A stretch of 64,000 nt of DNA from an uncultured Amylibacter sp. (GTDB taxonomy: Bacteria; Pseudomonadota; Alphaproteobacteria; Rhodobacterales; Rhodobacteraceae), in the NCBI GenBank assembly GCA_947497475.1, contig CANMGS010000002.1, forward strand, positions 806,001-870,000. The letters run 5' to 3'. The notes beneath the pieces were generated by a model, which saw only the letters and a program-made list of their open reading frames with translations, had not been told where the DNA came from and ran no database searches. Shown here piece by piece: positions 46,981 through 57,099 of this stretch; within the stretch, counting starts at the first letter, position 1; each line of letters opens with the position of its first letter. A program made the translations under genes and the position numbers.

Positions 46981-47456
46981 GCGATAAATTAACCCATTTC
47001 GACGACCAAGGTGCAGCACATATGGTTGATGTGTCGGACAAAGACATCACAGCCCGTATTGCAACGGCCAAGGGCCGCATCATTATGGAGCCAAGCACAT
47101 TGGCCATGATCTCAAGTGGCACCGCCAAAAAAGGTGACGTTTTGGGTATCGCACGTTTGGCGGGTATTATGGCCGCAAAGAAAACACCTGATTTAATCCC
47201 TTTGTGCCATCCATTACCGATTACAAAAGTCTCTGTTGATTTGGATGTAAATGAAGCAAACAATTGCGTTGAGATTGAAGCAACCGTTAAAACCACAGGT
47301 CAAACAGGGGTTGAGATGGAAGCATTAACAGCTGTTAATGTAGCAGCACTTACAGTCTATGACATGGTGAAAGCCGTCGATAAATCCATGCAGATCAGTG
47401 ATATACGCGTCGTCCTTAAAGACGGCGGTAAGTCTGGATTATACAAAGGTCAATAA
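46977..47456 (+). CDS. moaC: Cyclic pyranopterin monophosphate synthase
   Basis: Second step of molybdenum cofactor synthesis. The 159-residue sequence shows [20 protein letters not shown], the catalytic [13 protein letters not shown] and [20 protein letters not shown] with KAVDKSM. The start overlaps the trpC stop (ATGA) and its stop overlaps the moeA start by one base. Its position after trpC is typical for Rhodobacterales; there is no direct biochemical link to tryptophan. Confidence 0.97.
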   Translation: MSDKLTHFDDQGAAHMVDVSDKDITARIATAKGRIIMEPSTLAMISSGTAKKGDVLGIARLAGIMAAKKTPDLIPLCHPLPITKVSVDLDVNEANNCVEIEATVKTTGQTGVEMEALTAVNVAALTVYDMVKAVDKSMQISDIRVVLKDGGKSGLYKGQ

Positions 47457-48643
47457 TGATAAGTGTCGAAGAAGCTCTCGCCAAAGTCCTAGACCTCTTT
47501 TCTCCATTAAACGAAGAAATCGTTCCCATATCTAAGGCTGCTGGGCGTATATTGGCCCGCAATGTTGCCGCCACACATAACCAACCACCTTTTGCCAGTT
47601 CTGCTATGGATGGGTATGCGATTAAGGCTGATGATATTCATACAGGTGCTACACTAGCTGTCATTGGCGAAAGCGCTGCTGGCTCTCGTTTCGATGGTGA
47701 CATCAAATCAGGTGAAGCCGTACGCATCTTCACTGGTGCGCCAGTTCCGCCAAGTGCAGATAAAATCTTAATCCAAGAAGACTGTGCGCGTGATGGCGAT
47801 ACAATCACAGTTTCAGACAATGTTGATAAAGCCGCCTATATCCGTCCAGCGGGCGGTGATTTTGCTATAGGCGATACTCTATCAGCCCCCCTTCACCTTG
47901 GGCCAAACGAGATATCTTTGCTGGCAGCAATGAATATTCACGATATTCCTGTGCGCCGTAAACCCGTAATTGCATTGGTCGCAACTGGCGATGAACTTGT
48001 TTATCCGGGTAATGTACTTGGCCCAGATAATATCGTCAGCTCCAATAACTTTGGGCTTAAGGCAATGGTAGAAGCCGCAGGTGCCGAAGCGCGCTTGTTA
48101 CCAATCGCACGTGATAACGAAGCCTCGCTGCGTACTGTACTTGATCTATGCGAAGGGGCTGATGTGATTGTCACATTGGGGGGCGCCTCTGTTGGCGACC
48201 ATGATCTGATTGGTCAAATGGCGCAAGGCCCTGATATGGAAACCAGCTTTTACAAAGTTGCTATGCGTCCAGGAAAACCGCTTATGGCGGGGCAATATAA
48301 CGACATTCCATTGATTGGCTTGCCAGGCAACCCTGTCAGTTCCATCGTTTGCGGGCATGTGTTCTTACGCCCAGCAATCAACGCAATGCTAGGGTTAGAG
48401 GCAAAAGCGCTGCGGCGCGAAATCGCTACATTGGGTCAAGATATCGGCAAAAACGGCCCTCGTGCTCATTACATGCGCGCCTGCCTAGAATTGGTAAATG
48501 GCATCCAGACATGCTCCCCTTTTGATCGCCAAGACAGCTCATTATTATCAGTATTGGCTAAAGCAAATTGCTTGATGGTTCGCGATCCCAATGAAAATGC
48601 GAAAAAGGTTGGGGATAAAGTGCAGTTTATCCGCTTATCATAA
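47456..48643 (+). CDS. moeA: Molybdopterin molybdenumtransferase
   Basis: Inserts molybdate into adenylylated molybdopterin. At 395 residues it has the family blocks SSAMDGYAIKADDI, RIFTGAPVPPSADKILIQED, ALVATGDELVYPG, VIVTLGGASVGDHD and GLPGNPVSSIVCG. It is last in the trpGDC-moaC-moeA operon. lexA follows with its own promoter 130 bases downstream. No clear terminator was found between the two. Confidence 0.96.
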   Translation: MISVEEALAKVLDLFSPLNEEIVPISKAAGRILARNVAATHNQPPFASSAMDGYAIKADDIHTGATLAVIGESAAGSRFDGDIKSGEAVRIFTGAPVPPSADKILIQEDCARDGDTITVSDNVDKAAYIRPAGGDFAIGDTLSAPLHLGPNEISLLAAMNIHDIPVRRKPVIALVATGDELVYPGNVLGPDNIVSSNNFGLKAMVEAAGAEARLLPIARDNEASLRTVLDLCEGADVIVTLGGASVGDHDLIGQMAQGPDMETSFYKVAMRPGKPLMAGQYNDIPLIGLPGNPVSSIVCGHVFLRPAINAMLGLEAKALRREIATLGQDIGKNGPRAHYMRACLELVNGIQTCSPFDRQDSSLLSVLAKANCLMVRDPNENAKKVGDKVQFIRLS

Positions 48644-48770
48644 GTAGGCCACGACATATGACTCAGTAAACCTTAGAGGTACCTATAAAACCTCCAGAAA
48701 CACCACTGCGTGCAAATATATACTTTAAATAGAATGAAATAAGAACATTACTCTCCTTAAGGTAAAGCAG

Positions 48771-48799
48771 TTGACACAAAAAGAGAACATCGGTAGAAC
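48771..48799 (+). promoter_or_regulatory. lexA promoter with overlapping LexA (SOS) box
   Basis: TTGACA at 48771-48776 and TAGAAC at 48794-48799 form a promoter with a 17-base spacer. GAAC-N7-GAAC at 48785-48799, the alphaproteobacterial LexA box form, covers the -10 box. LexA bound here would block its own gene, the standard SOS autoregulation. Confidence 0.88.
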
Positions 48800-48840
48800 A
48801 AAGAGGAAATATAACGAAACTTTGTGACAGGAGCGGCTTC

Positions 48841-49533
48841 ATGTTAACCCGTAAACAACTCGATCTTCTTGAATTTATTCATACAAGAATGGAAAAAGAA
48901 GGCGTGCCTCCGTCATTTGATGAAATGAAGGAAGCTTTAGATCTACGCTCAAAATCTGGCATTCACCGTTTGATCACAGCTTTAGAGGAACGCGGTTTTA
49001 TTCGCCGTCTTCCGCACCGCGCACGCGCATTGGAAATTATAAAATTGCCTGACAGTATGGGAAAAAGTGGTTTCAATCCTCGTGTTATTGAAGGTTCAGC
49101 TCCTCCACCACAGCCTCGAGAAGCATTGCCCGTAGAAACGGCTAGCCATTCTTTGGAGTTACCTGTTATGGGCCGCATCGCAGCAGGTACCCCTATTGAA
49201 GCGATCCAAGAGCCCTCCCATAATGTAGCCGTTCCAGGTGAGATGCTCGCCAGCGGTGGCAAACATTATGCACTAGAAGTAAAAGGCGACAGTATGATTG
49301 ACGCGGGCATCAACGATGGAGACATCGTTGTGATCCACGAACAATCAGATGCAGATAATGGTGAAATCGTTGTGGCTTTGGTTGAGGGCCAAGAAGCAAC
49401 GCTTAAACGTTTGCGTAAACGCGGTTCTGCTATAGCGCTTGAAGCCGCGAACGAAGCTTATGAAACACGTGTTTACCGCGATGACCAAGTTAAAGTTCAA
49501 GGCAGGTTGGTTGGATTAATTCGAACATACTAA
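48841..49533 (+). CDS. lexA: SOS repressor LexA
   Basis: Represses DNA-damage genes and cuts itself when RecA is activated. The N-terminal winged helix includes [23 protein letters not shown]. The self-cleavage Ala-Gly bond is in GRIAAGTP. The catalytic Ser is in [12 protein letters not shown] and the Lys in GQEATLKRL. At 230 residues it has the alphaproteobacterial length. GACAGGAG precedes the start. Its 3' end overlaps the stop of the convergent comEC gene. Confidence 0.97.
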   Translation: MLTRKQLDLLEFIHTRMEKEGVPPSFDEMKEALDLRSKSGIHRLITALEERGFIRRLPHRARALEIIKLPDSMGKSGFNPRVIEGSAPPPQPREALPVETASHSLELPVMGRIAAGTPIEAIQEPSHNVAVPGEMLASGGKHYALEVKGDSMIDAGINDGDIVVIHEQSDADNGEIVVALVEGQEATLKRLRKRGSAIALEAANEAYETRVYRDDQVKVQGRLVGLIRTY

Positions 49534-51632
49534 TCACTCCTGTTACGTGACCGTAACCACCAAGTATTCCAAAGCCGCTCGCCAGTTTCTTGTCGGGCGG
49601 TTTTTATTTGAACAGAACCAGCAGACTGGAACACAGCCACTGCACCGTGATACCGCAAATACGGCTTTGTAATATGTAAGCATTTTGTCGAAATGCTATC
49701 CTTCCAATTTGGCGATATCAATATCTCCACTTGCCTACATATGCTTTCTATATCTGTAGGCTTTGCTTTCTTCGACCAAATATATCCAATTGGGGCATCC
49801 ATGACCTTAAAAACCATTTTATCGGCAAAGATATTTGACCGCTTTGATGCGTCTTCTTGATTGCTTTGATCACCATCATTTTCCAACCAAACGCGCGCGG
49901 CAAACCCGCTTCCTCTATCGCGGTTTAAAGCACGCTTTCCGTTTTCTAAAACTCCCAATAGACGACCAGTATCAGAAATCAAAACATCAGGCCTTTGAAC
50001 TTGCCACCACGAGAGAAATGCAATGAAACACATAATTACGCCTCCCCATCGCATCCACCCTTTCCAAACTATAAAATGCACCCCGCCTAAAGCTATTAGC
50101 GGCAACACCCAGTTTTGCGCTTGAGGTACAGAAATAACAGCACCACCTAAGTTTGAGACCCAGTTCGCAACATTTAATATCCAATCTATGCCTGCCCCCA
50201 TTATCCAAAAAGGCACCGCATCTAATCCTACAAACGAAAAAGCGCCTGCAATAACTGCGGCAGGCATGACAACTATTCCCATCATAGGAACCGATGTCAG
50301 GTTTGCTAATAAACCATACTGAGCAATCTGATTAAAATGATACGCCGCAAAAGGCGCAGTAGCAGCACCAGCGATAAAGGATGACATAAACAAAGCAACA
50401 ATAGGTTGTACAAAACGATTGCTGCCAAATTGTAATTTCTGCCACGCGGTTTGATGCTTTAAAAACTCAAAACTCGCAACCAAAGCTGTTGTGGCTGCAA
50501 ATGACATTTGAAATCCAGGGTGCAGAAGACTTTCAGGATGCAAAATTAATAATATCGTCGCTGCAAGGGCGACAGCACGCAAAGTAATTGCTGGTTTATC
50601 TAATATAACCCCCACCAACATAACACTGACCATTATAAAGGCACGTTCTGTGGCAACGGCAGCACCAGAGATTTGCAAATATGCCAAGCCAGCGCATATG
50701 GCCACGACAGCCCCTATTTTTTTAATAGGCCAATGCAATCCGATATAAGGGATTAAAGCCAGCCCATAGCGAATTAACCCAAAGCAAAACCCGACCAATA
50801 GCCCCATATGCAATCCAGAGATTGCTAAGAGATGCGCTAAGTTCGAAGATCGTAAATCCTCAAGCATGATTGGATCAATCGCTGATCTGTCCCCTGTTAA
50901 AATAGCAGCAGCAAAAGCACCCGTCTGCCCTTCAATACGACTTCGGATGTGGTCTGCAATTCCCATACGAGTATCAAACAGCCATAAAGCATAGCTATCT
51001 AGCTTAGGTGGCGCCAATAATTCTACAGGTTTTCGGCTATATCCGACTGCGCCTAACCGTTTGAACCAAGCGTACATTTGAAAATCAAATGCTCCAGGTT
51101 CCACAGGCCCTGATGGCGGTGAGACACTCCCAATCGTACGAATATGTGCCCCAGGTTTCAAATTCTCTAATCCAATATCTGAATGAAGTGAAACTCGCAC
51201 ATACGTTGGTGTGCGCGGCTCGGATATTTTTCCTAGTGAAACATCAATTAAAGTCACACGAGGTTTATTACTGTGCGACCGATCCATCGCAACAATACGG
51301 CCTTCTATCGGGCCATAGTAACGCCATCCCAATACAGGCTCTGCAACCGAATGCGTTCGAAACACAGCCAATAGAAATCCAATAAATATTAAGAGAACTC
51401 CTCGTAAAACAATCGTGGATGGCTGCGACCACTTCCATATGATAATCAGCATTAATAAAACACTGACAGTTCCGGCGATTTGTAAAACACCATAAGCAGG
51501 TTCAAATTTGATTTTGAAATATAGACCAATGCCAATAGAGAGACAGACAGGCACCCAAAGAAACAACCTCCCATGCTGTGTATTCACCGCATTTATTAGA
51601 CTTGAAAACACCACGTCTCTTGCTCTTCCCAT
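49530..51632 (-). CDS. comEC: ComEC/Rec2 family membrane protein
   Basis: A 700-residue polytopic membrane protein related to the DNA uptake channel. Several helices and a DUF4131-type domain at the start precede the Competence domain, with [19 protein letters not shown] and [15 protein letters not shown]. The C-terminal 150 residues lack the HxHxDH metal motif of the beta-lactamase-like nuclease domain found in full ComEC. It may therefore transport single-stranded DNA without degrading the other strand, or act otherwise. It is convergent with lexA and divergent from gltX, 60 bases apart. Confidence 0.88.
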   Translation of the reverse strand: MGRARDVVFSSLINAVNTQHGRLFLWVPVCLSIGIGLYFKIKFEPAYGVLQIAGTVSVLLMLIIIWKWSQPSTIVLRGVLLIFIGFLLAVFRTHSVAEPVLGWRYYGPIEGRIVAMDRSHSNKPRVTLIDVSLGKISEPRTPTYVRVSLHSDIGLENLKPGAHIRTIGSVSPPSGPVEPGAFDFQMYAWFKRLGAVGYSRKPVELLAPPKLDSYALWLFDTRMGIADHIRSRIEGQTGAFAAAILTGDRSAIDPIMLEDLRSSNLAHLLAISGLHMGLLVGFCFGLIRYGLALIPYIGLHWPIKKIGAVVAICAGLAYLQISGAAVATERAFIMVSVMLVGVILDKPAITLRAVALAATILLILHPESLLHPGFQMSFAATTALVASFEFLKHQTAWQKLQFGSNRFVQPIVALFMSSFIAGAATAPFAAYHFNQIAQYGLLANLTSVPMMGIVVMPAAVIAGAFSFVGLDAVPFWIMGAGIDWILNVANWVSNLGGAVISVPQAQNWVLPLIALGGVHFIVWKGWMRWGGVIMCFIAFLSWWQVQRPDVLISDTGRLLGVLENGKRALNRDRGSGFAARVWLENDGDQSNQEDASKRSNIFADKMVFKVMDAPIGYIWSKKAKPTDIESICRQVEILISPNWKDSISTKCLHITKPYLRYHGAVAVFQSAGSVQIKTARQETGERLWNTWWLRSRNRSD

Positions 51633-51692
51633 ATCAAATGCCTAAACGAAGACAACATTATCTTTATTATGGTTTCTAAGAGGTTAAGGCTT

Positions 51693-53102
51693 ATGTCTGT
51701 CGTCACCCGTTTTGCCCCATCCCCAACAGGTTATTTGCACATTGGAGGTGCACGCACCGCTCTATTCAACTGGCTATATGCCCGTGCTAATGGCGGTAAA
51801 TTCTTATTGCGGATCGAAGATACAGATCGTGAGCGCTCAACAGATGCGGCTACACAAGCCATATTCGAAGGCATGAAATGGTTAGGTCTTGATTGGGACG
51901 GCGATGCTTATAGCCAATTCGAGCGCCGCGATCGTCACGCAGAAGTGGCTAACGAAATGCTTGCAAACGGTCATGCATATAAATGCTATGCCACCAAAGA
52001 AGAAATAGAAGCGTTCCGTGCCACACCAGAAGGCAAACATGGTGCATTCCAAAGTCCATGGCGTAATGCAGATCCATCAACTGCACCAGATGCACCTTAC
52101 GCAGTACGCCTAAAAGCACCACGCGAAGGTGGTTTGACAATTCGTGACGAAGTCCAAGGCAAAGTCTCATGGAAAAATACTGAATTCGACGACATGATCC
52201 TGTTACGTTCAGACGGTAATCCAACCTATATGTTGGCAGTAGTCGTAGATGACCATGATATGGGTGTGACACACATTATTCGCGGGGATGACCACCTGAT
52301 CAATGCAGGTCGCCAAACCCTGATCTATACGGCTATGGGTTGGGATGTACCTGTCTTTGCACATATCCCGCTTATTTTTGGAGATGACGGTAAGAAGCTT
52401 TCTAAACGTCACGGAGCGACAGGTGCCGAAGAATATCGCGCAATGGGCTATTTGGCAGAAGCCATGCGCAACTATCTGGCGCGTCTTGGCTGGAGCCATG
52501 GAGATGACGAGCTGTTTTCAACAGAGCAAGCAATTGAATGGTTCAATCTAAACGGCATTAACAAAGCGCCTGCCCGCTTTGATTTCAAAAAACTGGATAA
52601 CGTCAGCAAACACCACATTGAAAACGCGCCAGCAGAGATCGTTTTGCAAGGTTTAACAGATTACATTGCGTCACAAGGCCGAGAGCCATTGTCGCAGGCA
52701 GAGATGGAAAAAATCGCTATTTCTTTACCTATTTTACGCGAAAGATCTAAAAAACTACCTGAAATCTTAGATAAAGCACGTTTCCTATTGGGAACACGAC
52801 CATTCACACCTGATGAAAATGATAAGAAATTCGTCGATACGGTATTCAATGGTATACTGAAACGATTGACCCCACTGCTATCAGAGGCTAAAAGCTGGAC
52901 GAAAGAGGACCTTGAAGCATTATTTCGGAATTTTGCCGAAGCAGAAGGTCTAGGGCTTGGAAAGGTTGCGCAACCTATGAAGGTTGTCCTTTCAGGCACG
53001 ACGAAGTCGCCGTCCACATTTGATATGATGGTAGCGATTGGGAGAGATGAAACGCTTGCACGGATCCAAGACACGATCGCAAGCACGGCAAACCCAGACT
53101 AA
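51693..53102 (+). CDS. gltX: Glutamate--tRNA ligase
   Basis: A class I synthetase charging tRNA-Glu. The HIGH-type motif is in [17 protein letters not shown] and the KMSKS-type motif is [23 protein letters not shown] block and the long C-terminal anticodon-binding part are present. ATG 51693 ([13 protein letters not shown]) is chosen; an in-frame ATG at 51669 adds eight residues not usual for the family. The product has 469 residues. Alphaproteobacteria often carry two gltX copies; whether this one is the Glu or Glu/Gln form is not decided. Confidence 0.95.
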   Translation: MSVVTRFAPSPTGYLHIGGARTALFNWLYARANGGKFLLRIEDTDRERSTDAATQAIFEGMKWLGLDWDGDAYSQFERRDRHAEVANEMLANGHAYKCYATKEEIEAFRATPEGKHGAFQSPWRNADPSTAPDAPYAVRLKAPREGGLTIRDEVQGKVSWKNTEFDDMILLRSDGNPTYMLAVVVDDHDMGVTHIIRGDDHLINAGRQTLIYTAMGWDVPVFAHIPLIFGDDGKKLSKRHGATGAEEYRAMGYLAEAMRNYLARLGWSHGDDELFSTEQAIEWFNLNGINKAPARFDFKKLDNVSKHHIENAPAEIVLQGLTDYIASQGREPLSQAEMEKIAISLPILRERSKKLPEILDKARFLLGTRPFTPDENDKKFVDTVFNGILKRLTPLLSEAKSWTKEDLEALFRNFAEAEGLGLGKVAQPMKVVLSGTTKSPSTFDMMVAIGRDETLARIQDTIASTANPD

Positions 53103-53203
53103 TCTGGACTGCTCATCGAACATGGCACGGGGCCACTTCGGATGCATTTAGGGTGTCCGAGAATTATTGAAGGGGCTTATGCCCAGAATGGAATGAGGAC
53201 GAT

Positions 53204-54499
53204 ATGACAGACGCACCACGTACAGCGAAACTTACATTTGACGATAAAGAACTAGAATTGCCAATGTATTCACCAACAGCGGGCCCTGATGTAATCGACA
53301 TCACAAAGCTTTATGCTCAAGGTGGTGTATTCACATACGATCCTGGCTTTACATCAACAGCATCATGTGATTCAGCAATTACATATATTGATGGTGGTAA
53401 AGGCGAATTGCTTTATCGCGGGTATTCAATCGACGAGTTGGCTGAAAGCTCAAACTACATCGAAGTTTGCTACATCTTACTATTCGGAGAATTGCCAACA
53501 AAAGCGCAACTGAAAAAGTTCTCTGACAGAATTACCAAGCACACAATGGTGCATGACCAAATGCAACAAATGTTCCGCGGTTTCCGCCGTGACGCACACC
53601 CAATGGCCATCATGTGTGGTGTAGTTGGTGCTTTGTCTGCATTCTACCATGACAGCACAGATATCTCAGACCCAGAACAGCGCGAGCATGCTTCTGTACG
53701 TATGATTGCTAAAATCCCAACGATTGCTGCCATGGCGTATAAATACTCTGTCGGTCAGCCATTCGTTTACCCAGATAACAAACTAGATTACGCATCAAAC
53801 TTCTTGCGCATGTGTTTCGCTGTTCCTGCAGAAGAATATGTTGTTGATCCAATCCTAGCAAAAGCAATGGACCGTATCTTTACACTACACGCTGATCACG
53901 AGCAAAACGCATCGACATCAACAGTGCGTTTGGCTGGTTCTTCTGGCGCAAACCCATTCGCATGTATCGCAGCCGGTATCGCATGTTTGTGGGGCCCTGC
54001 ACACGGTGGTGCAAACCAAGCTTGTTTGGAAATGCTACGTGAAATTGGTACAGTTGACCGTATTCCAGAATTCGTTGCACGCGCAAAAGACAAAAACGAC
54101 CCATTCCGTTTGATGGGCTTTGGCCACCGCGTTTACAAAAACTTCGACCCACGTGCGAAAGTGATGAAAGAAAGCGCTGACGAAGTGCTTGAATTGATGG
54201 GTATTGAAAATAACGAAACTTTGAAAGTTGCAAAAGAGCTTGAAAAGATCGCTTTGGAAGACCCTTACTTCAAAGAAAAGAAACTATACCCGAACGTAGA
54301 CTTCTACTCTGGTATCATTCTTGACGCGATGGGCTTCCCAACATCAATGTTCACACCGATCTTTGCATTGTCACGTACAGTGGGTTGGATCACACAATGG
54401 CAAGAAATGTTGAACGATCCATCACAAAAAATCGGTCGTCCACGTCAGCTATACAAAGGTGCTACACAGCGCCCATATGTTGAACTGGATAAACGCTAA
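53204..54499 (+). CDS. gltA: Citrate synthase
   Basis: Condenses oxaloacetate and acetyl-CoA to citrate, the entry of the TCA cycle. At 431 residues it is of the hexameric, NADH-sensitive type. Catalytic His residues are in [15 protein letters not shown] and [14 protein letters not shown], and the Asp lies in [17 protein letters not shown]. It has a 101-base upstream gap after gltX and ends at a strong terminator. The gltX-gltA pair is common in roseobacters. Confidence 0.97.
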   Translation: MTDAPRTAKLTFDDKELELPMYSPTAGPDVIDITKLYAQGGVFTYDPGFTSTASCDSAITYIDGGKGELLYRGYSIDELAESSNYIEVCYILLFGELPTKAQLKKFSDRITKHTMVHDQMQQMFRGFRRDAHPMAIMCGVVGALSAFYHDSTDISDPEQREHASVRMIAKIPTIAAMAYKYSVGQPFVYPDNKLDYASNFLRMCFAVPAEEYVVDPILAKAMDRIFTLHADHEQNASTSTVRLAGSSGANPFACIAAGIACLWGPAHGGANQACLEMLREIGTVDRIPEFVARAKDKNDPFRLMGFGHRVYKNFDPRAKVMKESADEVLELMGIENNETLKVAKELEKIALEDPYFKEKKLYPNVDFYSGIILDAMGFPTSMFTPIFALSRTVGWITQWQEMLNDPSQKIGRPRQLYKGATQRPYVELDKR

Positions 54500-54521
54500 T
54501 ATCTTAGCTGATAGAATTATG

Positions 54522-54552
54522 AAGGCCGCTGTTACTACAGCGGCCTTTTTTA
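54522..54552 (+). terminator. Rho-independent terminator after gltA
   Basis: AAGGCCGCTGT pairs perfectly with ACAGCGGCCTT across TACT, followed by six or seven Ts. It lies 22 bases after the gltA stop. Confidence 0.93.
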
Positions 54553-54571
54553 TTGTGAAAATATCGATTTA

Positions 54572-55825
54572 TTATGCGCGTCGTTTTTTAAACGCAGCTT
54601 TGCCCAATGCCAAACTGCTTTCAAAAACCGTTTTCCATGCAGACATCTTAGGCTTTGGATTTTTCCCCTTCCCCATACGTCTTATCTGAGTTTCGTAATA
54701 TGAAATTGCGATCATAAACATCATATCCAAAGCCTTAATGCCTGTACTTGGTCGCCCTACATCCTGAACATATAATGGATCAGCGGCAGCGTTTCTCGGT
54801 AAATCAGGATCAAGCGCCAGTGCACGAGCAATACCAACGAAATCAGTAGCATTACTCGCTAATGCTTCTTCCATAGCTTTCACAGAGCGAAACCCACCTG
54901 TCACAGCAAGTGGCACATCTGTTCGTGTGCGTGCTTCTGCTGCAAAATCCAGAAAGTAAGCTTCTCTTTCATTTGTAGATTGCTTGTATCCTGTCATGGC
55001 TGGGCTTTCATAATTCCCGCCGGATATCTCGATCAAATCGATACCCTCTTTTGACAAGGCAATAATCAAATCATAGGCTTCATCCCCATCGAAACCACCT
55101 TTTTGGAAATCCGCACTGTTCATCTTAATCGAAACTGGATAATCGGCGCCAACTTCTTTTCGTATTGCTCGATAAACCTCTAAAGCAAAGCGACGGCGGT
55201 TCTCAGAACTACCACCCCATTCATCTTCGCGGCGATTGTGATGTGGGGACAAAAATTGGCTGACCAGATATCCATGCGCACCATGTATCTGCACACCATC
55301 AAAACCAGCTTGTTTGGCCAAACGCGCAGTCGTTGCATAACGTTGTATTACATCGTTGATCTCATTGGCTTTAAGGGCACGCGGTTCTGCAAAAGTTGCA
55401 TCAAATTTCTTACCCAAAGGAATGGAACTGGGTGCTACTGGATTTGGTGTTAAAAATTTAGGGCTTTGTTTCCCTGGGTGATTTATTTGCATCCAAAACT
55501 GTGCCTCTGGGTTGCCAGAATGCACAGCATCGGCCCAAGCTTTAAACCGGTCCAGATGCGCATCATTTTCCAAAACAACATTTCCAGGTTCACCCAATGC
55601 AGCTGGGTCAATCATAACATTGCCAGAAATAATAATACCTGTACCGCCTTCAGCCCAACGCTTGTAAACACGGTAATGCTCTTCGGTGGGAACATGTTTA
55701 CCTTGCACAGCCAATACTTCGCTCATAGCCGATTTCAGTATCCTATTTGGAGCGTTCACCTTACCCTTTATATCGAATGAGCTGAATAAATTAGGAGCAT
55801 GCTTGTTCTTGTTTTCCAAAGTCAT
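54572..55825 (-). CDS. NADH:flavin oxidoreductase, old yellow enzyme family
   Basis: An FMN-dependent oxidoreductase with a TIM-barrel fold, reducing activated double bonds. Seen are NRILKSAMSEVLAVQG, WMQINHPGKQSPKF, the active-site GVQIHGAHGYLVSQFLSP, NRREDEWGGS and PLAVTGGFRS. ATG 55825 is the start, one base after the stop of the hydratase gene upstream, so translation is coupled; in-frame codons before it lie inside that gene. This gives 417 residues. The substrate is unknown. A Lys/Arg-rich C-terminus (KAAFKKRRA) is unusual but small. Confidence 0.88.
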   Translation of the reverse strand: MTLENKNKHAPNLFSSFDIKGKVNAPNRILKSAMSEVLAVQGKHVPTEEHYRVYKRWAEGGTGIIISGNVMIDPAALGEPGNVVLENDAHLDRFKAWADAVHSGNPEAQFWMQINHPGKQSPKFLTPNPVAPSSIPLGKKFDATFAEPRALKANEINDVIQRYATTARLAKQAGFDGVQIHGAHGYLVSQFLSPHHNRREDEWGGSSENRRRFALEVYRAIRKEVGADYPVSIKMNSADFQKGGFDGDEAYDLIIALSKEGIDLIEISGGNYESPAMTGYKQSTNEREAYFLDFAAEARTRTDVPLAVTGGFRSVKAMEEALASNATDFVGIARALALDPDLPRNAAADPLYVQDVGRPSTGIKALDMMFMIAISYYETQIRRMGKGKNPKPKMSAWKTVFESSLALGKAAFKKRRA

Positions 55826-55826
55826 C

Positions 55827-56603
55827 TCAGCGCCCTTTGTAATCAGGCTTACGCTTTTGCATAAACGCCATAACACCTTCTCGGAAATCTTCAGATTTAC
55901 CAGCTTCGCCTTGCAACTTTGCTTCTAATGTCAGTTGATCTGTAACGTTATTATCGTAACTCTCACGCAAAGCACGCTTTACAAGATTATACGCGCCAGT
56001 CGGTCCCTTAGCCAAATGCCCTGCTCGCTTGGCGATATGCGCTGAAAACTCATCATCGGCGACCGCTTCCCAAATCATCCCCCAATCAGCCGCTTGTTGT
56101 GCTGTGACGGGTTCTGCAAACAAAGCTGCCCCCATTGCGCGCGGAAAGCCCATTTGGCGTGGCAACCAATATGTACCACCAGCATCAGGTATTAAACCGA
56201 TCCGTGTAAACGCTTGTAAGAATACAGCAGTCTCCGTCGCAATAACAACATCACAAGCCAATGCGATATTGGCACCTGCGCCTGCTGCAGCACCATTTAC
56301 GGCTGCAATCGTTGGCAATCTGCAATTATATATCTTTTTCAGAAGTGGCTCATATTCGTCCCGCAAAGTGCCTTCCAAATCGAGATCATCAAAGCTCGTA
56401 GCATCTGCAAGATCTTGTCCAGAACAAAACCCTTTGCCAGCTCCAGTCAGAACAATCACACGCGCTTCATCTTCAGCTTTCAAAAAAGCATCCAACAATT
56501 CTTCGCGGCATTTCGAATTTAACCCATTGCGAACATCAGGGCGGTTGATCGTGATCGTCGCGACATCATCAGTCAGATCATAAAGAATGGTTTCATAAGT
56601 CAT
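55827..56603 (-). CDS. Enoyl-CoA hydratase/isomerase, PaaG-like
   Basis: A crotonase-fold enzyme of 258 residues. The oxyanion-hole blocks are GAGKGFCSGQDLAD and AAVNGAAAGAGANIALACD, and LIPDAGGTYWLPRQMG follows. These sequences fit 2-(1,2-epoxyphenyl)acetyl-CoA isomerase (PaaG) and related hydratases. No other phenylacetate genes are next to it. It is in an operon with the flavin oxidoreductase, one base apart, suggesting joint breakdown of an unsaturated or aromatic CoA compound; the substrate is inferred only by family. Confidence 0.85.
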   Translation of the reverse strand: MTYETILYDLTDDVATITINRPDVRNGLNSKCREELLDAFLKAEDEARVIVLTGAGKGFCSGQDLADATSFDDLDLEGTLRDEYEPLLKKIYNCRLPTIAAVNGAAAGAGANIALACDVVIATETAVFLQAFTRIGLIPDAGGTYWLPRQMGFPRAMGAALFAEPVTAQQAADWGMIWEAVADDEFSAHIAKRAGHLAKGPTGAYNLVKRALRESYDNNVTDQLTLEAKLQGEAGKSEDFREGVMAFMQKRKPDYKGR

Positions 56604-56651
56604 GCATTAACCATGCGCATTGATCACAGCTTTGCAAAGTTTTTCGTGGCG

Positions 56652-57095
56652 TCACTTATCTAAAAGATCGTTCAGGCGCTTTTCTTCTTCATTTGTAAGC
56701 TCTGCTAATCGTTCTGCACGCGGGCGCGCTATGAATTTAATTGCAAAGAATAATCCCAAGATAAATAGGATTGGCCCAGCCAACCATGGGATCGCGTTTT
56801 TAAAACTAAATCGGGGCTTTAGCAGAACATATTCACCGTAACGATCAACCACATAATCAATAACTTGCTCATCATCATCGCCTGCAACCAAGCGTTCGCG
56901 TACAAGCACACGCAAATCTTTGGCTATTCCTGCATTAGAACTGTCGATATTTTCATTACGGCAGACCAAACACCGCAATTCTTTGGAAATCTCGCGTGCA
57001 CGGCTTTCTAACCCTGCATCCGCCAATATTTCATCAGGCTCCACTGCGAATATAGGTGTCGCAAATAATAACACTGTCAGAACAATCCGTATCAT
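56652..57095 (-). CDS. ccmH: Cytochrome c maturation protein CcmH
   Basis: A thiol-reducing protein that prepares apocytochrome c for haem attachment. A signal peptide (MIRIVLTVLLFATPIFA) is followed by the active-site block LRCLVCRNENI with its two Cys. A three-helix domain and one C-terminal membrane anchor (IPWLAGPILFILGLFFAI) complete it. ATG 57095 lies four bases after the ccmF stop and is the start; 17 upstream codons lie within ccmF. At about 147 residues it is the short CcmH without the TPR part. Confidence 0.93.
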   Translation of the reverse strand: MIRIVLTVLLFATPIFAVEPDEILADAGLESRAREISKELRCLVCRNENIDSSNAGIAKDLRVLVRERLVAGDDDEQVIDYVVDRYGEYVLLKPRFSFKNAIPWLAGPILFILGLFFAIKFIARPRAERLAELTNEEEKRLNDLLDK

Positions 57096-57099
57096 CACC

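Noticed and set aside
56029-56583. 184-residue frame on the plus strand
   Set aside because: Opposite the enoyl-CoA hydratase gene, whose motifs are clear.
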